Positions 7,437 through 15,240 of a stretch of 16,578 nt of DNA are shown in pieces. Position 1 is the stretch's first letter. The number at the start of each line of letters is the position of its first letter. This DNA is from JBNJEM01 sp051745935 (GTDB lineage: Bacteria > Planctomycetota > Planctomycetia > Pirellulales > Pirellulaceae), in NCBI GenBank assembly GCA_051745935.1, contig JBNJEM010000090.1:1-16578 (forward strand), read 5' to 3'. The translations under genes and the position numbers were made by a program. The notes under the pieces were generated by a model. That model was not told the origin of the DNA and did not search any database. It saw nothing but the letters and a program-made list of their open reading frames with translations.

Positions 7437-7676
7437 GGGAAAAGTGGGCTCCCGCCGTCAGCCATGGCGTGGGGGCGGAACCCGGATCCATGGCCATCGA
7501 GCGAGCTGGAAAGTAAGGGAGCTTCCCGTGCCGGCTGGGTGCGAACGGGCGAGTCCCGCTCAACGTGACCGTTGCGAGAAAGGGAGAAGCGGGGCGTTCG
7601 GCGGCGTCACGCAACAATTGTGGGTTCACTGACGCGACACGTTCCGACGCGATCATGTCGCCCATTGTCCGGCCGG

Positions 7677-7704
7677 TTGTTCACACTCCGCGCCCCTTTA
7701 TAAT
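7677..7704 (+). promoter_or_regulatory. Sigma70-like promoter for the DUF2203-tatD operon
   Basis: A perfect TATAAT (7699-7704) follows TTGTTC (7677-7682) with a 16-bp spacer. Transcription would start near 7711, leaving a leader of about 190 bases before the ATG at 7904. It points toward the two-gene unit and is the best -10 match in this gap. Confidence 0.6.
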
Positions 7705-7903
7705 CATAAGTGAAGAGCAAGTTGAATTGGTCACGGAGATGCATTTGGACTGAGTGTTGAAGTGGACGCGATGGCTGCTGGAGGGTAGCCGCCGGATCAT
7801 CTCGAGTGCACGCATTCTCGAAGGTTTGCCACACCAATTTCCCGATACCAATAGCGGGCCAATCCAGGCCGCTGAGCATGAAAAGACTGAAGAGCAACGC
7901 GCC

Positions 7904-8383
7904 ATGACGAACAGACAAATATCAACGGTCGAAGCGAGTGAACCCGTTCACGCATTCACGGTTGCGGAAGCCAACGCGATGTTGCCTCTCGTCCGTGCAA
8001 TTACGGGCGATCTGGTACGCCTGTCCCGGGAAGTGATTGAACGGCACGAACGGGTTGAACATCTGAAGATAGGACGGAAAGTTTTGCCCGGCGATCCGTA
8101 TCACGACGAACTGGCTCAAATTGAGGAAGAATTGGACAAGGATCGTCAGCGTCTGAACGGGTACGTGGAAGAACTACGCCAGCTGGGCGTGGAGCCGAAG
8201 AGCGGGGTGGAGGGAATCGTTGACTTTCCGGGCAAATTAGACGGTGAGTTGATATATTTGTGCTGGAAGCTGGGTGAACCGGAGCTCAAGTATTGGCATC
8301 CAGTCGATGCCGGATTCGCGGACCGTGAACCCTTGACGACCGCTCCCGTACCGCAAAGCTGTGATGCCGAGCCCTCGTCCTGA
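7904..8383 (+). CDS. DUF2203 family protein, 159 aa
   Basis: This belongs to the DUF2203 family, whose function is unknown. The ATG at 7904 is preferred because the family N-terminal pattern FTVAEANAMLPLVRAI follows within 18 residues; an upstream GTG (7754) would add 50 residues without family resemblance. Residues 25-100 are helical and charged with heptad-like spacing (LVRLSREVIERHERVEHL, EIEEELDKDRQRL) and probably form a coiled-coil. The family signature follows: IVDFPGKLDGE (from 106), IYLCWKLGE (117-125), YWH (130-132) and GFADREP. No signal peptide or membrane segment is visible, so it should be cytoplasmic. The stop TGA overlaps the start of the TatD gene by one base (TGATG), which implies translational coupling. 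Confidence 0.85.
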   Translation: MTNRQISTVEASEPVHAFTVAEANAMLPLVRAITGDLVRLSREVIERHERVEHLKIGRKVLPGDPYHDELAQIEEELDKDRQRLNGYVEELRQLGVEPKSGVEGIVDFPGKLDGELIYLCWKLGEPELKYWHPVDAGFADREPLTTAPVPQSCDAEPSS

Positions 8384-9171
8384 TGGGCAATGCGCACGAC
8401 TTCATCGACTCGCACGCGCACCTGGACGAGGATGTGTTCGGGGATGATCTTGGTCCGTTGCTTTCGAGGGCTTCCGACGCCGGCGTGAAGACAATCTTAA
8501 CCATTGGAACCACGGCCTCGTCCAGCACGGCGGCGGTATCAATCGCGTCCCGCTGGCCTCAAGTTCATGCCGCCGTGGGCATTCAGCCCAACCATGGAAG
8601 CGAGTCCACGGCGGAGGACTGGACTCGCATCCTCGAGCTGGCAAGGGCTCGGGAAGTGCGGGCCATCGGAGAAACCGGGCTCGACGCCTATTGGGACTTT
8701 ACCCCGATGGACGTCCAGCGCGACCTGTTTGAGAGGCATGTCCGGCTGTCCCAAGAGCTTGATTTGCCGGTGGTCGTGCACATGAGGGACTGTGCCGAAG
8801 AAACGGTCGCCATCCTGCGCGCGGCGCGTCAAAGAGGCCCTCTGCGGGGCGTCATGCATTCCTTCACCGGGGATTTGCCCACGGCTCGACAATGCCTGGA
8901 ACTGGACCTTTTCATCAGTTTCGCGGGAATGGTCACCTTCAAGAAATCGGACTCGCTACGGCAGACCGCTCGCCACGTCCCCGGCGATCGCATTCTTATT
9001 GAAACCGATTCACCGTATTTGACCCCGCATCCCCATCGAGGAGAGCGGCCCAATGAACCGGGAAAACTCGTACACACGGCACGTTGCCTCGCCCAGGCGC
9101 GGGACGAGCCTTTGAAGGAGTTCGCGGCAAGGACCACCGCCAACGCCCGCCGGCTGTTTGGCCTGCAGTGA
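8383..9171 (+). CDS. tatD: TatD-family metal-dependent hydrolase, 262 aa
   Basis: TatD-family enzymes are amidohydrolase-fold, metal-dependent nucleases; related members act in 3'-5' DNA or RNA digestion or D-aminoacyl-tRNA deacylation. All metal-ligand motifs are present: His11 and His13 in DSHAHLD, Glu97 in IGETGLD, His133 in VVHMRD, His159 in MHSFTG and Asp209 in ETDSPYL. The closing NEPGKLVHTARCLA and NARRLFGL segments are typical. The length is normal (about 260). The start codon shares its A with the stop of the preceding gene, so it is expressed by coupling from the promoter near 7700. It ends before a palindromic segment that faces a convergent gene. Exact substrate cannot be told from sequence. 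Confidence 0.95.
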   Translation: MGNAHDFIDSHAHLDEDVFGDDLGPLLSRASDAGVKTILTIGTTASSSTAAVSIASRWPQVHAAVGIQPNHGSESTAEDWTRILELARAREVRAIGETGLDAYWDFTPMDVQRDLFERHVRLSQELDLPVVVHMRDCAEETVAILRAARQRGPLRGVMHSFTGDLPTARQCLELDLFISFAGMVTFKKSDSLRQTARHVPGDRILIETDSPYLTPHPHRGERPNEPGKLVHTARCLAQARDEPLKEFAARTTANARRLFGLQ

Positions 9172-9210
9172 TTCAAGCATGCTTCGGCTCCACCTAAGGA
9201 CTCGCTCAAG

Positions 9211-9344
9211 AATAACTTCGCAATTCAACGTGTCTCCGAATCGTCCGGCACACTGGCTCCGCTCGCGATCCCTTTTTTTGGAGAGGGCACGCGTCTTGCC
9301 GCTCGCTCAGCCAGTGCCACCCTACGAAAAACGCCGCAGTTATT
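9211..9344. repeat. Nested palindrome between convergent genes
   Basis: An outer pair AATAACT (9211-9217) and AGTTATT (9338-9344) encloses an inner pair CACTGGCT (9251-9258) and AGCCAGTG (9309-9316). Between them CCGCTCGC occurs as a direct repeat (9259-9266 and 9299-9306), and a seven-T run lies in the loop. With the tatD stop at 9171 and the opposing gene's stop at 9357, it fills the convergent gap and could act as a bidirectional terminator. The large loop and the regular nesting also fit a degenerate small mobile or REP-like element. Confidence 0.45.
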
Positions 9345-9356
9345 TCTGAGCCGTTC

Positions 9357-10484
9357 CTAACCGCCGTTGGACCTGATGCGTGATTCAGCGCACAAACGCC
9401 GTACGACCTCCGCGCGATCGCTGGTTGCCTGCAGCACATCTTTCTGGATATTGGCCCAAGAGCGCGTATGGGCGATCTCCACGACATGCCGCAAGTATCG
9501 GCTACAGCCCAGGTGCCGTGCCAGGGGAGCCAAATGTTGTGCCAGGTCCACGACGATCGCGGGCACGGTTCGCACTTCGAACGTGAACGCATCAACCAGC
9601 TTCGCCTCCTTGCCAAACCGGGTCGCTCGCCACATATTCTGCCGCACCATCATGGGATGGCAATCGTGTTGATACGTGCCTTGGTCAATGTTGTCGGACA
9701 ACGCCTTGATTAGACACTGAGTCAACGCGGCGATTCCCAGCACGTCCTGCAAATTGCCGGGGATGTCGCAGACCCGAACCTCCACGGTTCCGAAGCGGTG
9801 ATGGGGTCGAATGTCCCACCAGATCTCGCGGACCGTATTGATGAAACCGGTGTCGACCATGTGATTCACCAACCAAACGTACTCGCTCCAATTGCGCATC
9901 AAAGTGGGCAGTCCGGCCGTGGGCAAACCTTCCATGATCTTGGAACGATACGAATGGAGTCCCGTGGTGCGGCCTTCCCAAAACGGACTGCTACAGGTTA
10001 GCGCCAGCAAAGTGGGAAGGTGTCGCATCATGCGATCGCAAATCATGACGGCTTTGTCGCCCGATTCGACCCCGACATGCACGTGCAAGCCGAAAGTAAC
10101 CAGTCGGCGAGCCATCTCTTGGAGCAATTCCACCAGGTCGAGATACCGCTGATTGGGCGTTACTTGTTGTTCTTTGCAAAGCGAAAACGGATGTGTGCCT
10201 CCCCACCAAAGCCGCAAGCCCAGTTCATCCGTCACCTCTTCCATGCGACTAAGCTTGCATCGCAAATCCTCTTCCGCCTCGGAAACCCCCTCGCAAATCC
10301 CCGTATTGATTTCCACGCAGCACTGCATCAATTCGGACTTGAACTCGCGTTGCGAACCATTCAGAAGTTCCAAGACGCGATGAATGGAGCTCGACAATTC
10401 CCACGTGCGCGCATCAACTAGGCCCAACTCCAACTCGATGCCCAATGTCGGATGCTCGTTGGAATTAAACTCTAGTTTCCGCAT
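9357..10484 (-). CDS. ybdK: YbdK-type carboxylate-amine ligase (GCS2 family), 375 aa
   Basis: This is an ATP-dependent ligase of the glutamate-cysteine ligase family 2; the E. coli YbdK prototype shows weak gamma-glutamylcysteine synthesis, and its true substrate is uncertain. The ATG at 10484 is chosen because GGAG lies nine bases upstream and the family N-terminus (TLGIELELGLVD, 13-24) follows; an upstream frame to 10604 adds an arginine-rich, non-family extension. Other signatures are ELMQCCVEINTG (51-62), WWGGTHPF (93-100), the HVHVG motif (134-138), and a later EVRVCDIPGN stretch. The length equals the usual 370-375. It is 135 bp downstream of mqnD on the same strand, possibly cotranscribed, and converges on tatD. 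Confidence 0.9.
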   Translation of the reverse strand: MRKLEFNSNEHPTLGIELELGLVDARTWELSSSIHRVLELLNGSQREFKSELMQCCVEINTGICEGVSEAEEDLRCKLSRMEEVTDELGLRLWWGGTHPFSLCKEQQVTPNQRYLDLVELLQEMARRLVTFGLHVHVGVESGDKAVMICDRMMRHLPTLLALTCSSPFWEGRTTGLHSYRSKIMEGLPTAGLPTLMRNWSEYVWLVNHMVDTGFINTVREIWWDIRPHHRFGTVEVRVCDIPGNLQDVLGIAALTQCLIKALSDNIDQGTYQHDCHPMMVRQNMWRATRFGKEAKLVDAFTFEVRTVPAIVVDLAQHLAPLARHLGCSRYLRHVVEIAHTRSWANIQKDVLQATSDRAEVVRRLCAESRIRSNGG

Positions 10485-10619
10485 GGCGATCTTCTCCGCT
10501 GCATGAAGGTTCGAACCAGCACGCCGTCGCGCACGGCAGCGCCGTGGCCCCAATCCACCAATCGCGTTCATCGATGTCACGATGAGGCGCGTGCAAGACG
10601 CCACTCGTGCATGTACATG

Positions 10620-11492
10620 TTAGACGAATTCCACGGGAACCCGTCCCGGAATGACTCCAGCCGCGCGGCCCCGCTCTAATAGCACGGTTACCGCCTCCCG
10701 CCCGCGAGGTCCAAAATCGAGCGTCCAATCATTGACGTACATGCCCACGAATTGATTGGCCCGGTCCCGCTCCAGCCCGCGTCCGAACGAAAGTGCGTAA
10801 TCGAGCGCCGGTCCGCGATGTTCCAAACCGTATCGGATGCTCTCGTACAGCAACCGATTCACGTCCGATATCCGTTCACGCCCCAAATCCCTGCGAACCG
10901 CGTTCGCGCCCAGCGGCAATGGGAGTCCCGTTTCCCCCTTCCACCACTGGCCCAAATCAACGACCAGATGAAGTGCACTCTGCTGATAGGTTAGTTGGCC
11001 CTCGTGAATGACCAATCCGGCATCGACCCGCCGGCCCTCGAATTCACCCCCTGCCGTGGCCTCCATGATCCGATCAAAAGGCACCTCCACGAAATCGAAG
11101 GATCCACCAAGCCAGAGGTGCAGTACCAGGAAAGCGGTCGTCCACGTGCCGGGGACCGCGATCGTGCCACGCCTGATCTCACTCGCGTCGCGGGCCCCTC
11201 GAGCCACCACGATGGGACCGTAACCGTCACCCATGCTGGCCCCGCATGGACACAAGATATACTTGTCCGCCAAATACGCATAGGCGTGCAGGCTAATCGC
11301 GGTCAATTCCAATTCCGCGTGCCGCGCGCGGCGGTTTAGTGTCTCAATGTCAACCAGTTCGTGTTGAAACACGTATGGCCCCGTGTCGATTTTTTCATGG
11401 GCCAAGGCGTAAAACATAAAGGCATCATCGGGATCGGGACTATGCCCCACTCGAATCAGTCGTTTCGTTTCATTCAACGGTTGCGTCCCCAT
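10620..11492 (-). CDS. mqnD: 1,4-dihydroxy-6-naphthoate synthase MqnD, 290 aa
   Basis: MqnD converts cyclic dehypoxanthinyl futalosine to 1,4-dihydroxy-6-naphthoate, a late step of the futalosine route to menaquinone. The protein has a periplasmic-binding-protein-like fold. The diagnostic start VGHSPDPDDAFMFYAL (from 15) is present, followed by LTAISLHAYAYLADKY, GASMGDGYGPIVVA, RGTIAVPGTWTTAFLVLHL, AGLVIHEGQLTYQ and PLPLGANAVRRDLG, all in family order. Length is normal. Only one ATG (11492) fits; no strong Shine-Dalgarno is seen. The other mqn genes are not in the window, so the pathway is scattered, as is common in planctomycetes. A TATACT (minus strand, 11730-11725) is a possible -10 box. 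Confidence 0.92.
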   Translation of the reverse strand: MGTQPLNETKRLIRVGHSPDPDDAFMFYALAHEKIDTGPYVFQHELVDIETLNRRARHAELELTAISLHAYAYLADKYILCPCGASMGDGYGPIVVARGARDASEIRRGTIAVPGTWTTAFLVLHLWLGGSFDFVEVPFDRIMEATAGGEFEGRRVDAGLVIHEGQLTYQQSALHLVVDLGQWWKGETGLPLPLGANAVRRDLGRERISDVNRLLYESIRYGLEHRGPALDYALSFGRGLERDRANQFVGMYVNDWTLDFGPRGREAVTVLLERGRAAGVIPGRVPVEFV

Positions 11493-11833
11493 GTGAATTG
11501 TACAGCTCGCAAGAAAACCAGCCCGCCGCCTCCAAAACTCCTGGCATGACAGGACATGTTAACTGAAAGTGTAAGCGTTTCGCGCCCTTCGAACGGCCCA
11601 GACGCTGGAAACTCGCTGGTTTCAGGTCGCGCCCAGGGGAGTGGAATGTGAATCCGAAAAGGCCCCGAAAGCCGGGCTTTACCAGCTAGTCGAAACGCGA
11701 AGCTTGGCGGCCGCGCAAGAATAAAGTATACAATTTCGACAGTTGCTGCATCCATGACGAAGCAGTTGTCGGAGAAGAACGGACACAGGACAATATCAAT
11801 TTGTATAGTCTATTTCTGCGCAAGCAATAAGCC

Positions 11834-11854
11834 CCCACGAGTTCACCTCGTGGG
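11834..11854. repeat. Perfect 8-bp hairpin, possible IS200/IS605-type end
   Basis: CCCACGAG (11834-11841) pairs perfectly with CTCGTGGG (11847-11854) around TTCAC. It is followed by TGAATCAG and a further CTCGTGAG. A GC hairpin preceded by AAGCCC and followed by GTGAATCA resembles, from my general knowledge, the subterminal hairpins of IS200/IS605 transposon right ends. No tnpA or tnpB gene is present nearby, so at most this is a remnant. Confidence 0.35.
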
Positions 11855-11871
11855 TGAATCAGCCTCGTGAG

Positions 11872-11967
11872 CTAAGAAGCGGACAGAAAACCTGTAAACG
11901 TCACCGCAAACCCTTGTAATGTGAACGATTTAGCAACGCTTTCCGGAGTTTTCTGTCCGCCTCTAAG
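11872..11967. mobile_element. 96-bp MITE-like segment with 20-bp imperfect inverted repeats
   Basis: The left arm 11872-11891 (CTAAGAAGCGGACAGAAAAC) and the reverse complement of the right arm 11948-11967 match at 18 of 20 positions, including 13 perfect bases (GCGGACAGAAAAC). The interior is 56 bp and codes for nothing recognisable. No clear target-site duplication is visible. A nonautonomous element or the paired ends of a deleted element would explain it; a very large-loop hairpin of regulatory use is the alternative. Confidence 0.45.
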
Positions 11968-12137
11968 GCCGGCGCCCAACCCGCCAGACCCGCACGAGCG
12001 GACTCTGGCCTTGCGGTTAAACGGGGTCCGTCATAAGGGATTTGTGATCACGAAGCCAGGATCCTACTTCAGACGGCTAAAGTGTTACCTCTTTTCGTTT
12101 TCCGCCTTGAAGGGTGAGCCCCCACAAGGGCCCGGTG

Positions 12138-14282
12138 TCACGGCTGGCTCGCGGCGTCGCGGCGCTGTTCGGTCGAATGCCCCGGCCGCGCGAACGTGAG
12201 CCCGCCGATCGACACGCCGTCCCCGTGTAATCGTTGCGAGCCCGAAACGGCGAACGGACCCGGACCGGTCACGTCGAAAAACACCCAACTCGCCTGGCTA
12301 ACGGCGAACAGCGGATCCTTGGTTTCCAACGATTCGGCCTCGTGGCCCACCGGGGAGATCCGCAAGCTCGTCGGGGACCACCGCCCGTCCGGTGAGTGCT
12401 CGATGCCGCCGAGCACGCCGATCCGGATGGTTTCGCTGACATCCAGGGTGAACGTCAATATTTCATTGAAGTCACCGGCACTCGTCTCCTCCGACACGGC
12501 GGTTACAATCCCGCCGCGGACAAGTTCCTCATTCCGCTCCACCGGATTGCTGATCTTGCCATAGTCGGGAAATCCGTAGGCGATGCTGTTGAAGTCGCTG
12601 CCCGGTTGCACCGATGTTACGTAGTCCGGCAGTTCACTAACCAGGTTGTCGGCGTTCCACGGTCGGCGGTTTTGTTTCTCCCGTCCGTCAAACGCGCCGA
12701 AGAAAATGAACCCGTCGGCGATTTTGCCATCGTCGCGCACGCTGAATGGTTCCCATTCCGCCAGGGCGGAGTCCCATCGGCCTTCGTCCTGCACGTCGTA
12801 TCCGCTGCCTTCGGCAATCGAATCGATCCATTGAAGGGATTCGCCGCGTCGGGGCGTTTCGTCGAAGAATCGCGCGCCGGCGCCGATGCGGTTGTAGTCG
12901 CCAAGCTCTTCCCGCGCCGCTTCGACCAGGTTAGACAGTCGCTCCAGCACGTCGGGGTGCTCGTCCGCCACATCGCGCCGTTCGGCAATATCGGCGTTCA
13001 GGTTGTATAGCTCCTTGTCCGCCACGGCCTCGATCATGCGCGCGTTCCACGAGGTCCATCCCGGCCGCTCCGGCCTCGGCAGCACCATTTTCCAGTCGCC
13101 CTGCCGCACCGCCTGAAGGTGGGTAAATGTGTAGTAGAAAAACGTATCGCGCGGTGATTCGTCCGTCTCCCCGGTCAGCAGCCGCATCACGTCCACGCCG
13201 TCAATCACCAGATCATCCGGGACGTCCACGCCGGCCAGGTTCAGAAAGGTCGGCATGATGTCCATCGTGGCGACGAGCTCATCACTCCGGCGCCCCGCGG
13301 GGATCACGCCGGGCCACCACGCCAAAAACGGCACGCGTGGGCCGCCTTCCCACGTCTGCATCTTTGCCCCGCGCAACGGGTCCGCGCTGCCGGAGTACTT
13401 TTCCGGAAAACGGTCCGGTTCGATCCACGGTCCGTTGTCGCTGGTGTAGATGACCAATGTGTTCTCGTCCAGTCCCAGCTCCTCGAGCGTTTCGAGCACC
13501 TGGCCCGTGCTCCAGTCCAGTTCCTGGATGACGTCCCCATAAATACCGCGTTCGCTGGTGCCGCGAAACTTCTCGCTGACCCCCAGCGGTATGTGCGGCA
13601 TATTGTGCGCCAGGTAAAGGAAGAACGGCCGGTCTTTGTTTTCGTGGATGTATGCGACGGCTTCCCGGGTGTAGTCCCGCGTGAGCTCGTTCATCTGCTC
13701 CTGCGTGAGCGCGTCCTCGATGATCTGGTCATTGCGCATGAGTTGCGCCTTGAAACTGCCGTGATTCACTTCAGGAGTGAAGCCGTTATGCAACGGTGTA
13801 CCGTGGAAATAGTCGAAACCGTGGTGGTTGGGCATGCTCCCGGACTTGTAATGAGTGCCGCGACCGCCGGCGAGATGCCACTTGCCGATCATCCCCGTCG
13901 CATAACCGGCGTCGTTGAGCAGGCGGGCGACGGTCCGTTCCCGCGGGTGCAGGATCGTGTGCGCGTGCTTGCGATTCCCCGGTTCGCAGACGCGGATCGG
14001 GTAGCTGCCGGTCATCAACGCCGCCCGCGACGGGCCGCACACCGGCTGGGCGTAGAAGTTGGTCAGCATGATGCCTTCTTCCGCCATGCGGTCAATGTGC
14101 GGCGTCCGCACATCGGTCGCACCAAAGCAACCGACATCGCCGTACCCCTGATCATCGGCGAAGATGATGATAAAGTTCGACCGGGAGCCGCCGTCATTCT
14201 CCGTGGCCGGCATGGCCGGCACATGGAAGACCGCCAGAAGGCTGACGGTGATGAGCGACCAGAACGGGTGTTTCCCTCGCAT
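12138..14282 (-). CDS. Secreted sulfatase with C-terminal beta-rich domain, 714 aa
   Basis: This is a type I (formylglycine) sulfatase that should hydrolyse sulfate esters, probably of polysaccharides, outside the cytoplasm. The ATG at 14282 follows AAGGGA and begins a signal peptide (MRGKHPFWSLITVSLLAVFHVPAMPA). Active-site residues are all in place: metal ligands Asp43-Asp44, Cys82 in CGPSRAALMTG (modified to formylglycine), Arg86, Lys134 and His136 in GKWHLAG, His226 and His230 in HNMPHIP, Asp282-Asn283 in SDNGP, and Lys307. The catalytic domain ends near 470. The rest, to 714, is an extra beta-rich region with a segment like those common in planctomycete surface proteins (TFTLDVSETIRIGVLGGI, then WVFFDVTG and IGGLTF). 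It is monocistronic. The formylglycine-generating enzyme is not in the window. Confidence 0.95.
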   Translation of the reverse strand: MRGKHPFWSLITVSLLAVFHVPAMPATENDGGSRSNFIIIFADDQGYGDVGCFGATDVRTPHIDRMAEEGIMLTNFYAQPVCGPSRAALMTGSYPIRVCEPGNRKHAHTILHPRERTVARLLNDAGYATGMIGKWHLAGGRGTHYKSGSMPNHHGFDYFHGTPLHNGFTPEVNHGSFKAQLMRNDQIIEDALTQEQMNELTRDYTREAVAYIHENKDRPFFLYLAHNMPHIPLGVSEKFRGTSERGIYGDVIQELDWSTGQVLETLEELGLDENTLVIYTSDNGPWIEPDRFPEKYSGSADPLRGAKMQTWEGGPRVPFLAWWPGVIPAGRRSDELVATMDIMPTFLNLAGVDVPDDLVIDGVDVMRLLTGETDESPRDTFFYYTFTHLQAVRQGDWKMVLPRPERPGWTSWNARMIEAVADKELYNLNADIAERRDVADEHPDVLERLSNLVEAAREELGDYNRIGAGARFFDETPRRGESLQWIDSIAEGSGYDVQDEGRWDSALAEWEPFSVRDDGKIADGFIFFGAFDGREKQNRRPWNADNLVSELPDYVTSVQPGSDFNSIAYGFPDYGKISNPVERNEELVRGGIVTAVSEETSAGDFNEILTFTLDVSETIRIGVLGGIEHSPDGRWSPTSLRISPVGHEAESLETKDPLFAVSQASWVFFDVTGPGPFAVSGSQRLHGDGVSIGGLTFARPGHSTEQRRDAASQP

Positions 14283-14638
14283 TTCTATTCCCTTCACGGG
14301 GCGTGCGAGGCCTGGATGGAATGTCCCATTCCTCGAGAGCCGCCCGCGGTTTCGCACGCCGCCGGATTAGTGTAGCGCATAGGCGTTTCCTGCTTAGGAA
14401 AGCGGGAAGAATAACTTCCCCATTGTCTTCCATGCCCACTGGACAAAGCCTGCCGGAAAAAGGAATGGCATACGAGGTCGCAGGCTGGACGTTTCGGGCT
14501 GTATAGATGGAGCTCTAGTTACCAAACCCGCCTCCGCCGGCACAGGGCCGGCGGGGAGACCTCCGGTAGAGTGAACATCAAATCCGGAAATTGTTTTTCC
14601 CACGTTCCTTAGACGGGCTCCCAAGCCACCCACGGGTT
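14283..14638. other. 356-bp gap between methyltransferase and sulfatase
   Basis: No gene is visible here. It contains the 3' flank of the methyltransferase, a GC-rich hairpin (14532-14556) and the upstream DNA of the sulfatase. No strong -35/-10 pair stands out on the minus strand. Confidence 0.5.
14532..14556 (-). terminator. GC-rich hairpin downstream of the methyltransferase
   Basis: CTCCGCCGGC (14532-14541) pairs with GCCGGCGGGG (14547-14556) through ten pairs, one a G-U wobble, around a five-base ACAGG loop. It lies about 85 bases after the methyltransferase stop. On the minus strand only three T residues follow at a distance, so termination is plausible but not certain. Confidence 0.45.
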
Positions 14639-15223
14639 CTAGCGTCGACAGATATAGAAGAAAGCTGGCGGGAAATTGCCCCAAACGGGCTTGCTGACCC
14701 GCACATCGGAAAAGTAGTTGGAAAGCTTTTTGCGAAAACGGCGTCCGGCAGGAAGCAACAATCCCTGCAAATGGCCGAAACTAATGAACTGCCCGCCCGG
14801 CTTCAGCACTTCCGCCGTCGCGTCCAGGTACGTATCCTGCTCGTCTTCGGGAAACGCGGCCCAGGGCAATCCACTCACAATCGCATCCACCTGCTCCAGC
14901 CCTTCGGTCTCGCACAGCGTTTTGGCATTTCCGACACTTCCCTCCAAGATGCCGATGTTCGGAAATCGTTCTCGGAGAATGCGGGCGAACTCAGAGCTAA
15001 TTTCGATGGCATAAAACTCTGTTTGATTGGGCAGTCGTGAGACGATTTCTCCCGTAATGACGCCGGTGCCCGGCCCATATTCCAAAACCGTGGACGCATG
15101 ATCCCAATCGACCGCATCGGCCAAGTGCCGGGCGAGATTCGTCGAGCTCGGCGAAACGGTTCCCACCGCCTTCGGGTGAAAGAGAAATTCCCGGAAAAAC
15201 TTTCGATAGTCGCGGGCAATCAT
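14639..15223 (-). CDS. PmtA-like phospholipid N-methyltransferase, 194 aa
   Basis: This is a class I SAM-dependent methyltransferase of the kind that methylates phosphatidylethanolamine toward phosphatidylcholine, or a related membrane-associated substrate. The N-terminus FFREFLFHPKAVGTVSPSS (9-27) is the characteristic amphipathic lead of this family. Motif I is VLEYGPGTGVITGEI (46-60); then come AIEISSEFARIL, VDAIVSGLPWAAFPEDE and the terminal NFPPAFFYICRR, all family features. Length is normal for PmtA-like proteins. GGAG lies about ten bases before ATG 15223. A 104-bp repeat begins 17 bases upstream of the start codon, so the transcript leader or promoter must run through it. Some homologues act on other lipids, so the exact substrate is inferred. 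Confidence 0.8.
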   Translation of the reverse strand: MIARDYRKFFREFLFHPKAVGTVSPSSTNLARHLADAVDWDHASTVLEYGPGTGVITGEIVSRLPNQTEFYAIEISSEFARILRERFPNIGILEGSVGNAKTLCETEGLEQVDAIVSGLPWAAFPEDEQDTYLDATAEVLKPGGQFISFGHLQGLLLPAGRRFRKKLSNYFSDVRVSKPVWGNFPPAFFYICRR

Positions 15224-15240
15224 ACTTCGCTAACTCCAGT

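Larger units (their letters stand above)
6848..7903. other. Long intergenic region between csrA and the DUF2203 gene
   Basis: About 1,050 bp lie between divergent genes, and I find no supported protein. Open frames here are short, overlapping and unlike known families. The left half (6850-7350) is pyrimidine-rich on the plus strand, with no clear csrA promoter. The part from about 7380 to 7565 is dense in short GC inverted repeats and contains an eight-base G run (7425-7432). A good promoter follows at 7677-7704. A four-codon open frame with GGAG before its ATG (7740-7754) sits in the resulting leader, and a GTG at 7754 is an alternative, less likely start of the DUF2203 gene. Confidence 0.5.
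11493..12137. other. 645-bp intergenic region with element remnants
   Basis: No gene is supported; a plus-strand frame at 11921-12199 overlaps the end of the sulfatase and has no family resemblance. The region holds the upstream DNA of mqnD (possible TATACT box at 11725-11730, minus strand), a perfect hairpin at 11834-11854, an inverted-repeat-bounded segment at 11872-11967, and the 3' flank of the sulfatase. I see no clear T-tailed terminator for the sulfatase. Confidence 0.5.

Noticed and set aside
7380..7565. Known structured RNA (RNase P RNA, tmRNA, SRP RNA, cobalamin riboswitch)
   Set aside because: The conserved core strings of these families are not present; only generic stems are seen.
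13593..14375. 260-residue plus-strand open frame
   Set aside because: It is the complement of the sulfatase catalytic domain, which carries every active-site residue.
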